The position numbers and the translations under genes are program-made. Under the pieces are notes generated by a model. It ran no database searches and was not told the DNA's origin. It saw only the letters and a list, made by a program, of their open reading frames with translations. From Toxonevra muliebris (Eukaryota > Arthropoda > Insecta > Diptera > Pallopteridae): 64,000 bases of DNA. Shown one piece after another: positions 22,120-33,999 of this stretch (the first letter of the stretch is position 1; each line of letters begins with the position of its first letter). The DNA lies in contig OY829328.1 in the NCBI GenBank assembly GCA_963691655.1, forward strand, positions 33,871,890 through 33,935,889, in the 5' to 3' direction.

Positions 22120-23890
22120 CAAATTATAAGATGTGAATATGAAATATTTCGAAACATTTTGAAAAAAAGTTCTGGTCTGATTCGGGTTAAAGTAAAAACT
22201 TTTGACCGTGTTAAGGAACTTATCAACATTATAGTTTGCAATTATATAAGTACAAGAACCGGCCCTATCTTTAGCCCTGGCAATGATTCGGTAATACGAA
22301 AGATATAACAACAACAACAAAAAATCACATGCATGTCGTTTAATTGTACAGAGGTAATTTTACTTCTACTTGCGCAATAATGCCAACAATCTTCTCAGTT
22401 TCTCAGTTAACACTATCAATATTCTGTCATAACATACAAACCTTCGTCATCTGCCTTTCTATGGTTGTATATCCTTATTTCCGTGTTTCCTTTATATGAG
22501 AGGTGTCACGCCCACTTACGCCAAAAACAATCACATTCTGTCCAATAACTACTATCAACAATTCATTGTTTTCCTTACTATGGCTCCCGCATTGGTCTAA
22601 CGAGCGCCGTGTGCTACATGAAAATAGCATCCAATTTAAAAAAGAAATTCTCCCTGGTTTACATCTGGACGAGTATCATTTTTTTTCACTATTATTTTAA
22701 GATTTTCCAATTTTTATGGTTAGTTATCGTTGGTAGATAGGTAGGTAGAGCGTCGTTTTGATACCACAACCTCATTTGTGAATGGGTGTTTGCTTGTGTT
22801 TGGTTAGTTATCGTGCCCTAAGAAATATTCTAAAAGTTGTGAACTATTTTGACTGTCACTGTCATATGAGTATGCGAAATGAATCTTAAACTTTCTTAAG
22901 TTTTCTGTGTTAGCGAAATTCTGTGCTTCATGCCATAAAGTTTTCGACTCTTCAAGAAATGCCGCATATGTCTCCCCACAGAAACACATTCACACATTCG
23001 AAAAGAAAATGCCGAGCCATTTATTTTCTTTGCTGCTCCTATTTTCTCTCTGCTGATTATTTTTACACCTATTTTCTATGCCTTACTTCCTACAAATTTA
23101 AATGCAAAATTATCTAATGTTTTGTGAATGGAAGCATAAACACATTCAAACACATACTTATAGTATAATTTTCACTTACAACGGTGCATAGTAAATGAAG
23201 GTCTTATGCATACATACATTCGAACACTCTGACAAACATATATACAAAAATAAATACATACAAACTTACATACAAATAAGCAAACATCTTTAAAGTTTTT
23301 ACGCTTACGTTGTTTGTAAGTTTATTTTTTCTAGATCCTTGTGGAATTTACAAGCTTTACATAAATCTCTGCAATTGCAAAAAGTGAGCGTGCAAAACGA
23401 AAGTTTACTTCTGCTCCTCCTGTTTTATATTTTAAGAAAAGATTTTATTTTCTGGCTAGCAACAGCCACAATATAAAAAACCGAAAGAGTGAAGAAGTCT
23501 ACAACTTTATTCCAAGTAAGAAAATGTAATTTCTTCTTACGCTTCTACTTTTTTATTCAGGTAAAATCACACCTAAAATTATCATTTTGTTTTTTGCACG
23601 TTTAATTTAGTAGTTAGCTAGCTAGCTAAGCTTATTTGTTGTTTCCTGTTTTTTACGGAGAAACTCTGACGACATTCAATTAATTTGTTTAATGTTTACG
23701 TAACGTTTGCATATGTTATATAAGAAAATTATAAAAGATTAAGAAATTATGTCTTATGTTTGCTTTTAGTTCCTTTTTTGACTTACTTTAATTTGGGAAA
23801 TATTTTTTACATAATTCGACTAAAATTTCAAAAGTAGGTTATGTAAAATTTTATATAAATTATTCAACATTACGATTTTTTTTTCACTAA
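22120..23890. other. AT-rich spacer, no supported gene
   Basis: A block near 22500 (GAGGTGTCACGCCCACTTACGCC) resembles the ...CACGCCCA... modules next to and inside the Helitrons and is probably repeat-derived. Otherwise only simple sequence is present. Confidence 0.4.
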
Positions 23891-23897
23891 TTTGATA

Positions 23898-25589
23898 TCT
23901 TTATATAGTATATAACCGTAGTGTTTTGTGTGTATGTCATTGTGTAACTTCTGAACGACTGAACCGATTGAAGTCACATTTCCGGAATATATTTAGGCGG
24001 GAGGATGGATCATAGCTATTCATAATGGCTTTTAGTAAAGTGGGCGTGGCACCTCCCATACAATCCTAATAGTTTTTTTGGGTATATCTCAAGAACCATT
24101 TATAGCACAGTACTGAAATTTGGTACAATAACGAGACTTGACAATGCCATGCTACAACAAAAATATAGGTGGGATTGACAAAGGGGGTGTGGCACCTTCC
24201 ATATAACCTGAATTTCCATTATGATATATCTAAGGAGGCAATTATGGTACGGCACTAAAATTTAAATTCTTTCAGTTTGTTGGATTAGTGGGTGTGGCAC
24301 CATGCTTCACTTTTATTTTCTACTGCAATTTCTACTACTAATTCTACTACTATTTCTACTGCTATTTTTTACTACTTTTAAAATTATTTTTTTCTGCAAA
24401 TTTTTTTATTTTCTACTAATTTGTCAACCAATATTTTCTACTACTATTTTAGTACCTTTTTCTACAACTTTTTTAATACATTTTTTTATTTTCTACTACT
24501 ACTTTCTACTATTTTTCACTACTATTTTTTACTACTTTTTACACTTTTTTCAACTACTATTTTTTAATATTATTTCTACCACTCTTTCTATTCCATTTTT
24601 ATTATTTTTATAGTACTTTTTCTGCTACCTTTTTACTACTTTTTTACAACGATTTTTTATATTATTTTCTATTCTTTTTCCTACTACCATTTCTTTTTCT
24701 ACTACTATTTCTACTACTATTTTCTTCTACTTTTTACTGGCATTTTCTACTATTGTCTCTACTACTTTATGAAATACCTTAAGACCCTGCTTCGCTATCT
24801 TAAAATCCGTTAAGTGGCGCTGTAACAATTGCTATATTTATAATAAATATCAAATTGATTCAAATTTTTAAATAATTTTTGGGATATAATTTATAATTAT
24901 AATTTTTAGATATTATTTCAAGAATGGTCTTTGATGAATATAGAGCCTCCTGAAATATTGTTTCTTAATTCAACTGAAATCTAATAACAAAAAAAAACAC
25001 TTAAAATTTATTCCTTTTTACCACAAATATGCTAGAATTTCTATCTAACTGCTGAATGACCCCTTTAGCATCAACTGGGCTAATAATTTTGCTCAAACGG
25101 TATCATCATCCGATATGGCTTTGTTTTTGTCACTCACTGATGCGCCTAACGTTCTTTTTTTTGTTTTTTTTGTAAATATCCACTATGTTCTTTGCTATCA
25201 GACTTGAGTTGTTTTCGTAGACGTCATTGAGTTCACATCGGTGATAATACAATAAAAATGTTTCATTTTCTGGTTGTCCAGACATTGCGTTTTTCATTAC
25301 TGCGGCAAACTTTCATTACTAAAATTTAATTAGCACAATATTGATTTGAAGTTTTCATTTATAATGATTCTCTATTTTTAATGTACAGTTCTGCAAGTTA
25401 AATACTTTTGAAAATGTCAATTGTTTCAATAATGAGATACATTTTTATATCTAGAATTTTTTTTCCAATCTCAACGGAAGCCTGAATTGTCATTACCAAT
25501 ATTCAATTTTAAACATTAAGTACTTCATTCTTTTTAATTTTCGTGCTTTTTCGCAGAAAAGGCAGAACAACATTTGCCGAGTCAGCTAG
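23898..25589 (+). mobile_element. Non-autonomous Helitron, copy 2 (plus strand), with intact termini
   Basis: The element begins TCTTTATATAGTATATAACC after A (23897) and ends GTCAGCTAG before T (25590). This is exactly the 5'-A|TC...CTAG|T-3' form of Helitron insertions, with no target duplication. The terminal hairpin GGCAgAACaacATTTGCC has one broken pair relative to copy 1. It is 1,692 bases long with no Rep/helicase coding. The interior carries a pyrimidine-rich TTTTCTACTACTATTTC tract. It pairs as an inverted repeat with 12554-14030, about 9.9 kb away. Confidence 0.9.
24303..24775. repeat. TTTCTACTACTATTT degenerate tandem tract inside Helitron 2
   Basis: This is the plus-strand equivalent of 13303-13626 and is about 150 bases longer. 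Units of TTTTTCTACTACTATTTTCTA vary in length. The Phe/Leu-rich 103-codon ORF at 24302 is an artefact of this tract. Confidence 0.8.
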
Positions 25590-26840
25590 TTACTAAAAAT
25601 TTTATAATACTTCAATAATTTTTGTTATTCAAAAGTTTTCATTTAAGTTTAAATCTTGAGGAAGTTAAGACAGCAATGTACTTAATATATAGCTGCGCAG
25701 TGATGACAGTCTGAAGATTAATCTTCTATTGGAAAGGCACTTCGTTGACTTCGTTGATTAAGGTGAAGTGCTCAATCTTAGTTGTTGTGAAAATGTGTTC
25801 CAATCAACTTTTTATTTTCAATTAACTTATTAGTTAACTAAAATATTAAATAGACATAATTATCACTAATTATTAGTCGTTATGACAGTGTTATGAATAA
25901 TTTTTAATTATTAGGTAGTTTTATATATCGTCGGGAATGTGCCAAAATCACGAAGGAGTGATCTTTTGAAAAGCTTCAAATTTAGTGTTTACATTCTCCT
26001 TCGGAGTCACAGCTGATAATAATTAAACCTAAAATTTCTTAGTTAGGTTTTCATCTAAAATAATTTATTGTTATCTAATTTTATATATCGTAAAATAGTC
26101 TGCAGAATAAGTTTATATGTTTTTTGATGTGTAAACATTTTAGCTCACGGTATGGGCAAAATTTCAAATGTGTAAAATGTAACAATAACTGTATCGTAAG
26201 ATGTAAGATAACTGTAACGTCCAGTTCCCTTCTCGCTCACACTACTGCGCGGCATGACTGTGCTACTCTAAACAACAAAGAGAAGAAGAGAGGGAGAAAT
26301 TAAAATACGAGCGGAGTTTGTTTGTTTATGTTTCGATCAATTTACTCTCACATATATGTGAAAACAAAATGTGTGTGTACATTTATTCGTGGCAGAATTA
26401 TTTGTTGGTGTTAAACGTATAGAGATCGACTATACCATACAAACAGAGAAGTCGCCGTAGCAAACACAGGCGTTTGATAGGTTTTGCATTCGGTTAGTTA
26501 GATTGCATTAAAATTAAATATTTTTTAAAATACAAAAACAATACAAAATGATCAGTAATAAGGAATCTAGGTTTCAATAAATGTATAAACAAAACGTAGT
26601 GATAATGATAGCAAATCACGGCATTATAAAAGACAACACTTTTTTTATCTATGTAAATAGCCAATATGTTAAACAGAAAAAATCAAACTTATTTATTATA
26701 AAATCACTTATTTACTTCAACAAAAATACATTCTTTTTTATTTTTATTAAATGCAGTTAAGACAACTCTCTTTGCGGTGCTTTGACTAGTGGGGTGACTA
26801 GTCATCCCTGTTGCCTTCCTAATGTTAAATGTGGAAAGCA
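25590..26840. other. AT-rich spacer
   Basis: No gene was recognised. Around 26220-26310 lies a slightly GC-richer stretch followed by an AGAGAAGAAGAGAGGGAG purine run. There is no supported promoter or exon. Confidence 0.35.
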
Positions 26841-26926
26841 CTTATCGTCGCCTGAGGATTGATTTGACGTATGTGTGTACAAATTCATATACCTATACGC
26901 CAAATCAATTCTCAGGCGACGTTATG
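26841..26926. repeat. Near-perfect 86-base hairpin (MITE or miRNA-like)
   Basis: Left arm CGTCGCCTGAGGATTGATTT and its continuation GACGTATG pair with the right arm, whose complement reads CGTCGCCTGAGAATTGATTT then GGCGTATAG. The stem is about 33 bases with three or four mismatches, and the loop about 19 bases. The length and loop suit a pre-miRNA, but a very short MITE is equally possible. Expression cannot be judged from sequence. Confidence 0.7.
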
Positions 26927-27074
26927 TAAAATTTTCACATCTAATAAAATTTCAAATCAACAGGAAGAAAAACTTAAAGCGCGAAAAAAAGAATGCGATT
27001 GCAGCTGCGTATATGCGAGCATATAGATCTCGATGCATTGAGTAAAAGAAAAATAATGCAACTACAACATATCA

Positions 27075-27201
27075 GCCCTATTCACGATTTGGTGCAATTG
27101 CAAAATATTTATGCTATCACAACAACAAATATATGTGATATGGAATAAAAATTTGCATTTGCAATGATGTAAGACCATTTGCAATTTATGGTGAATTGGG
27201 T
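27075..27201. mobile_element. Short MITE, GCCCTATTCAC family, copy 1
   Basis: It starts GCCCTATTCACGATTTGGTG and ends in the inverse, CATTTGCAATTTATGGTGAA then TTGGGT. The interior shares TGCTATCACAACA and CAAATATATG(T/C)GATATG with the copy at 41600-41736. The whole unit can fold on itself. Target duplication is unclear, so the superfamily is open. Confidence 0.7.
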
Positions 27202-30200
27202 TATTATAAATATATATAAAAGATAATGATATCTAATAAGTTTTTAAGTTTATAAAATAATTATTTTAATTTGAATTACCTAAGCATATAAATTATACAT
27301 TAAATCCCTATATATGGCTATACATATGTGAGCTTATGTATATGACATTCAGTTAGCTTAACTGTTTACACATCAAATATCTTGCGTGCCTTGCACACAT
27401 CCATTGTTTTTTTTTTTGGTTATTTGTACTCTTCAATTAGTAAGTACAAAAAGTTCACGAGTGCAGGAATGCCTACCAATTTTACTTAACATAACCCTAA
27501 AAATATGCAATACTATATGCTTTGACCTAAGCTTATTTGCTGCTACGTTATCCATTACAATAAGCTTCAGAAGTAAATTGCATAAAATACAACCCCCTAA
27601 TTATTTTGCTACACAGCTGAATCACTAATCATTTACTAAATAATACTATTGATTGTTTTGTCGCAGTACATATTAACAGCAAAAAAAACGAAGCAATTAT
27701 CTTATGTTAGATATGTTTTCTTATTATAAATTGTCAACGTTCATTGTCGCACATTTCGAATGGGAGCTCAAAAAACGAATGAAATCAATAAATCATTAAT
27801 GACAGAAATAAAAATTCTATACAATAATAAATTTTCAGCGAATAAAAGGAACGTGATGGTTTTTATAATTAGATATTAAGAAAAAGGAGATGGTGATATC
27901 AGCAAAAGGATAAGAAATCATACAAAAAAAAAAAAAAACCTAAAAAGCGAAAAAGGCGTTTGTATTTAGTAATGTAATAATAATTATAATATATTATAAA
28001 TTATTTTACAGAATCATTAGGCAGGCTGCTTAAACCTGAATTAGGTTGCTGAGGAATTGTTGATTATGGTGGCGTCTGCAATGCACAATTCGAGTAAATT
28101 TCTGCTTTACTTTCATTTCACTAATTTGGTTTTTAATTAAAGCATTTAAGAATCAACCAATTTCTTGTTTTTCAAGCTAAAAACTATTTAAACAGAGATT
28201 TCTTTAGCTAAATCACGAAAAAAGAATTGCTTAGCAAAAATTTTCAATTACTAGCTTTTTTTATTCCAGCAAAATTTTGTATTTTCTGTTTTTAAAAGGC
28301 ATGCCAAATAATTCAGTGAAACTTAAAGAAGAAAATATGAAAAATTCCATAATAAAACGGGGCCAACTCTGTTAGCTGCGAAGCAATAAAACCCCATGGT
28401 GCTTTTGTGAAACTAGCTCGCATATTTTTGTGCTTTAATAAAGCAAAAAATCAACAGCATGAAAGGCAACGAAACGACAGACGAGCAAACCGAAAAAGAC
28501 GAAGAAGAGAGACTAACAAAGGCAAAGAATGAATGAAAATATGTTGTTATTGTAAAGAAAACTGCGACGGCGATTACGACCGACACAAGCAAAAGTAGTC
28601 CAAATGACATACACTAAACCAAAGTGGCATACAAAACCAGAAGAAGAGAGTAGAATACAATTAGAACAAAAACAGCAGCAGCAGCTATCTACAATGATGC
28701 CAACGATGAGGATGATGCTAGTGACGATGACGATAACGCTGACAATGATGAGGAAGGATGAACAGGACGTCGGCAAGAACAAAAACAGTCAGAATGACGA
28801 CAACACAACAAAAATGTTAGCAGAACAAAAATGATATATTTTTTCTAAAATTTATTTTAATAAAGTAGCAAAAAAAAGTGGTAGCATTTAAGTAGATTTC
28901 TTTATCCCAAATGAACCCATGGATAAAATTGAAAGAAAGATTTAGCAGAGCATTGGAGACGAAAAACTAAGTGGCTGCTGTGTTTTAAATTAAGTTGATG
29001 AAATATTTGTAAAATTCTTAAAACAATCAACTTCATGCTGACAGAAAGACAAACTTAATTCGTTCTATCCTTTCGATTCTAAGCTTTGAATGTAATTAGA
29101 TTTTACAATTTCGAAATTTAATTTGCAGAAATAAAGGCAAGCATATTTCCAGGCACGCACACATACACACAAATTCAAACTACTATTGAAAATTTAAAAA
29201 TAAAATGAAAGTAGAGAAAAACTTACTTCGGTATGGGGTTGGTTAGTTAAATATGTTGGTTGCGTTGCTCCAACATGCTAAGAAATTCGAGACATAATTA
29301 GAAATTTAAAACTACAAAAGAAATGTTATACTTCAATTGGCAAATATATACAACAACAATTTGCAGCTTGCATTATGAGGTGAGTGTGTGAGTGCACACA
29401 CTCATTCCTGAGGTGCTGTAGTGAAACGTAGAATAACTAGGCCATATGCTCCTCATCCTATTCCGTGCTCTTCCAGCTGGCTTAATGTAATTAATTTTGA
29501 TATTTGACGTGTAACTGAAGTACCCACACACATACAAAGTTATTTTATTTTGTGTGTGTTTTGTAAGTATATATGTGTGTGTGTGCAGTTTTACGCTTAC
29601 ACGCGTATTAGTTTACAGTGATTAATTATTGTCTACTCTTGGGGCGAAAAGTGTGAGTGCACGAAGTTTTGTGTTAATGTTGAAGTGTTTTCTTTTTTAT
29701 TGGCGTATTTTGTAAACCATATTTCATTTTACAAATTTTCACAACAAATTAGTGTTGCAGCATTGCACAAGGTATATAATTAACATTTGTAGCCACCAAA
29801 CACACACAAACTTAGCTATTTGTTTCTTTTTTTTTAATTTTTTAATGGCATTACTACAAAGTTCCAAAGTACTTGCAATCATGTGGAAACATTTGTTTAT
29901 AATTAATGTTTAAGTGGTATGTTTTTTTTAAACATTTCGTAGATATTCTCTTAAGATTAATATGTACTTACGATAATTAGTTTCAACTGTTTTCTCAAAT
30001 TGAAACAGTAAAAACTACCTATAACGCTAAAAGATTAAGTGTTTGAGGTAAAACTGAAAGTGGAAACGCATTGCTTAATTACTAACGATATGATGGTGAA
30101 AAAATAAAAATAAATTACCCAGAGAACAGAAGGCACTACAACATTGTTTTAGTTAAAACTATGTAGTTAAATTTATGTTATTTTCAATTTTGATGTATTT

Positions 30201-30440
30201 TTAAACATAAAAGATGAAAAATTAAACTGTTATTTTGTGTTCCGCAGCACTTTGTAGTTAAATGAGAGCTGAAAATACATTAACGAGAAGTTTCTTCCAA
30301 ATAACAGTGACCTTTAAGAAAAGTATTCCTTATAATAAAGAGTTCTTCACATATATTCATGAAGTAAGTTTCGAATGACTTTTCTAGTTTCTTCCGATTT
30401 CTGGTTTAATTTCAAATATAAGAAAGTGAGACGAGTGGAT
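27202..30440. other. AT-rich spacer, no supported gene
   Basis: Around 28480-28830 the strand is rich in purines and in GATGA/CAGCAG simple repeats. ORFs there read Gln/Met/Asp runs on one strand and Ser/Val/Cys runs on the other, which is typical of simple sequence. A GAGTGTGTG-AGTG-CACACACTC mini-hairpin lies at 29382-29403. Confidence 0.4.
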
Positions 30441-31790
30441 ACAAAGAGGTTTGCTCATACTTAAAAATGAACTGTGAGAAGAACAGACAGAGGAAGGTAA
30501 CCAGAGGGAAAGGGAGGGAAAGTAAAAGGGAGGGTCCGTCGCGAGAGAGGGAAAAACGGAAAAGCAATCCGAAAACGGGACGATTGGCAGAACCAAGTAA
30601 TTAGAAAATGACAGAAAAATCGACGTAGAATGAGGCAAGAGGTCGATAAACAAAATTGATTGTGGGGCTGACGAAAATATGGATTGAGAGGCCAACGAAG
30701 AAATGGACGGAATAACCGAACGAAGAACAGACCGAAGGGCCGACGGACAAATTGTTGGAAGAAAGAAGATAAGACAGAGGGGCTGTCCTATAAATGAATG
30801 GAAAAACCAAGAGAGAAATTAATGGATAAGTTGATCTCAAAGTGTAGCAAAAGATCGACGGAGAAGTTGAAGGAGAGACTGGCACAGACGGAAAGGACTA
30901 TCGGATAATGGAGCTGAAGGTGAGACGTACGCATTTAGAAATGGACTGTGGGAAAACAAACGGAGAAATGGATAGACGAAGAGAAGAATGGGCAAAAATG
31001 ATGAACAAATGGAAAACGGAAGGACCAACGGAGGCGCCAAAACGGCAGAAAAATAATAGGGAATAAAGACCAGGGGAATGATTGGCCAGACCGACCGATG
31101 AGAAATTGATCGAAAAACGAACTCTGCTAAAAAAAAAACTGAAGAATACTACTGGGGGAAGGAAGAGAAAAACTGATAAAGACGGAAAAGAAGATAAAAA
31201 GATTGTCCCAAAAATTGGTCGGAGGAACCAACAAAAAAATGATAGAAAAACTGACCTCGAAACGAAGGAAAAGATCAATGGAGAAATTGAGGGAGAGACA
31301 TAATGCAGAAATGAACGAAGGGACAGATTGAAAACGGACTGAAAGGGTGTCGTACAAACAAACGGAGAAACCGAATGAAGAAACGAACGGTGGGATGGAC
31401 GAAGTAACGGAGAGAAGGGCTGACGGAGAAACTAGCGGTGGGCCTTACGAGAAAAGGGACTGATAGAAAAAAATGTTGCAGAAACCAACAAAGAAACGAA
31501 GCGAAAAATCGATGGAAAAATGAGAAGAAGGACAGGAGGAGAAATTGATAGAGTAATGAACTGAGAAATCGAACGAGAAGGAGGCAGGGATAGAAAAAAG
31601 TCAAAGAAACCATAGTTGAAATGTGTGGAGGGATCGACATAAAATCAGAAGAATCAAGAAAAAACACATAAAGAGGCCGATAAAACCCGAACTAAGAACT
31701 GACGTAGAATCGAACAGGGGAACAGAAGGCAAAAAGAATAAAAGGCCCGGTAGAGAAACAAACGGAGAAGAGGCAGCGAAAGATATAACT
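30440..31790. repeat. Purine-rich tract, about 1.3 kb, with GACGGAGAAAC-like units
   Basis: The plus strand is dominated by A and G, with loose repeats such as GACGGACAAATTG, GGACGAAG and ACGGAGAAAC spaced about 10-14 bases apart. This is a decayed minisatellite with marked strand asymmetry. The several overlapping Ser/Phe/Leu-rich minus-strand ORFs and the Lys/Arg-rich plus-strand ORF are products of that composition. No protein family is recognised. Confidence 0.8.
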
Positions 31791-33589
31791 AGATAACACT
31801 TAAGCCAGCTAAAATAATTGTAGAAGTCACGAAAACTGAATATGAATTCAATATAAATTTTAGCACTGCTGTGGAAATTTACGTTAAGTTTAAGAAGTAA
31901 CTGCGTTCTCAGTGAAATATTTTCATTGCAAATAATGTTTATGTTTACCTCTCTAGATATTCTCTTAGCAAATAAATACAATATATTATTGCCAGCTCTT
32001 TCGACATAATAAAATTTGGAAACTATTTCGTGTATTACTTTAAGGATTCTGAGCATTAATTAAAAACATAGCGTAGATATATTCTAAGTAGTTTTATTTT
32101 AGCAAACGCACTGGTATATCCAAGGGTTTGGTAGGGGGCGGGGGGACGGGGAGGGGGCGAGCTATTTCCAATATCGGCAATATCAACTTAGTGAATGGTT
32201 TTTGATGATACTAACTACTTAAATGATTTTGCTTTCATATTATATAAGTAGTTGCAAATTTTGCTATTAATACAAAAGTTTACCTACTAGATATATATAT
32301 AGATTTTATTAGTAGTTTTCTTTAGCACAAAACCTTAATGCCGTCTGAAAAATTTCTCATCTTAAAAGTTTAACATCTCAAACAAATTCTATTTAAAGTG
32401 CATAAAATTTAGTTCTGTCTTCAATTACTTTGTTTTTGTAAAACACACGTAATCAAAAGAATAACAAAATTGTGCAAATATTTTTGTTTAAATTTGATTT
32501 TAGTTGCGGAAAACTTCTTACTTCTTCTTTTTCTACTTACGTTACTTTTTAATTCAATTTTAGTACATAAACTTGTGTTTGTGCATATTTCTTCAGTTTT
32601 TGAGTTACTTCGTTGTCATGACAAAACTTGAGCCTATGAAAAAGTAAGCATACAAAAACATCAAAAATCTTTGTATGCTGAAAATTGAAAATAGTAAATT
32701 TTGATGCCATCCAGATTAACGAGAATAACTGGAAAATGAAAAGTAACTATGCCACAAATGCAGCTGTGTTTCACAAAAATTTCTTAGATTTTCGTTTCCA
32801 TGCTCTTTATGTTGTAATTACAAAGCTTAAAGTGCCGTATGTAGCGTACTATAAGTATAGTATATCACAGCATACAACATTTTGTTCCATTGTTTTTGTT
32901 GCTTTTGTGTTCGTTCGTTAATCAGCTTACGTTTCGCCTTATGTTTACCAATAAGTTGAGTTAGGATAACAACTTTTCTTTCCTCAAAAGAACCAAAAGT
33001 TTTTCTTTTAACTTTACTTTTTCTGTGCGCAACCCACAAATAACGCGCAAAGGCATTCAGACGTAGATTTACTCTGCTGATGCTATTGTTCTTGTTGCTG
33101 TTTGTTGCCTCTAACCGCTCAGATTTTGCTGCTTCTACATAAATTTTCTAAACCAGAAAGTAAAAAAGAAAAATGTGCCTAAGCATAACTTTTAGCTGAA
33201 ATGTAGAAAATTTTTGTACAGAGAACAAAAAAAAAGTTTTAATAAAAATATACCCAGTGGAATAAGCTAACAAGTGAGAGAACCACCAGCACATTTTCTT
33301 GATGAAATATTGAAAACCAAATACTTTTTAGGTTCTTTATAAATATTAGATATGCAAAGATCTAAAACTACGTGGTTTTTATGAATTTTCAAATAGTCTT
33401 CAAAAACAATTAAAACAATTGTTTTTTACCTTTTTTAATATTTTACCCATGAACAAAAATTCACCTAATTAATTTTGTACTTAGATAAGTTAACTAAGCA
33501 TTCATATAAATTATTGGATAAATTAAAAAACATTTAAACCAAAAAAAAAAAGAAGAAATCTTATAGTCTGATAGTTAAAGTTTGAGAGC
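31791..33589. other. AT-rich spacer
   Basis: It includes a G-rich patch at about 32129-32161 (GGTAGGGGGCGGGGGGACGG). No gene, element end or RNA is supported. Confidence 0.4.
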
Positions 33590-33950
33590 TGAAGGTTCCA
33601 ACACTTGAAGCCCAACTAATGAAGGCGGATTTTTGAAAGAAAACCTCTGACGGTGAAATACGACGCCTGGAGAATGATACAATCACATGAAGTTTGACGA
33701 CATGAAATCTGTAGGCCGAGGTTTGGTACGGAAAATCTGATCATAAACTCCAATACCAGGATATTGATTTCTTTTCGCATGATTTTGGATTTTTCGTATG
33801 AAGGCAGACATCTGAATTTTGTTATATGGTTTTAATCACTTGACGTTTGACATATGAAGTCTGGGACCTGAGATATATTTCCAGAACAAATCTGTCTCCC
33901 GAAGGTTCACATCTAATGCCACGAGGACTTGAATCGTTATGATATATTTA
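33590..33950. repeat. Degenerate GACATATGAAGTCTG-type minisatellite
   Basis: Variants such as TTTGACGACATGAAATCTG, TTTGACATATGAAGTCTG and GAAGGCAGACATCTGAA recur over about 350 bases without an exact period. It is an old array or cryptically simple sequence. Confidence 0.5.
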
Positions 33951-33999
33951 TAATAAGTATTGGGTTGATTAAGCGGTGATCATGCGTTTGGTCTTTGAT

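Noticed and set aside
24302..24613. 103-codon Phe/Leu ORF resembling a membrane protein
   Set aside because: Hydrophobicity is forced by the TTTCTACTACTATTT tract; the opposite Helitron copy does not keep the frame.
28604..28834. Gln/Met-rich ORF and opposite Ser/Cys ORFs
   Set aside because: Trinucleotide-type simple repeats (CAGCAG, GATGA) explain both strands; no start context or splice signal.
29362..29381. Possible 13-base microexon between TTTGCAG and GTGAGTGTG
   Set aside because: Splice signals alone over 13 bases are expected by chance in 64 kb, and the donor lies in a GTGTGTG hairpin.
30898..31667. Overlapping 94-151-codon ORFs on the minus strand
   Set aside because: They all lie in the purine-rich tract; Ser/Phe/Leu/Pro content follows from the base composition.
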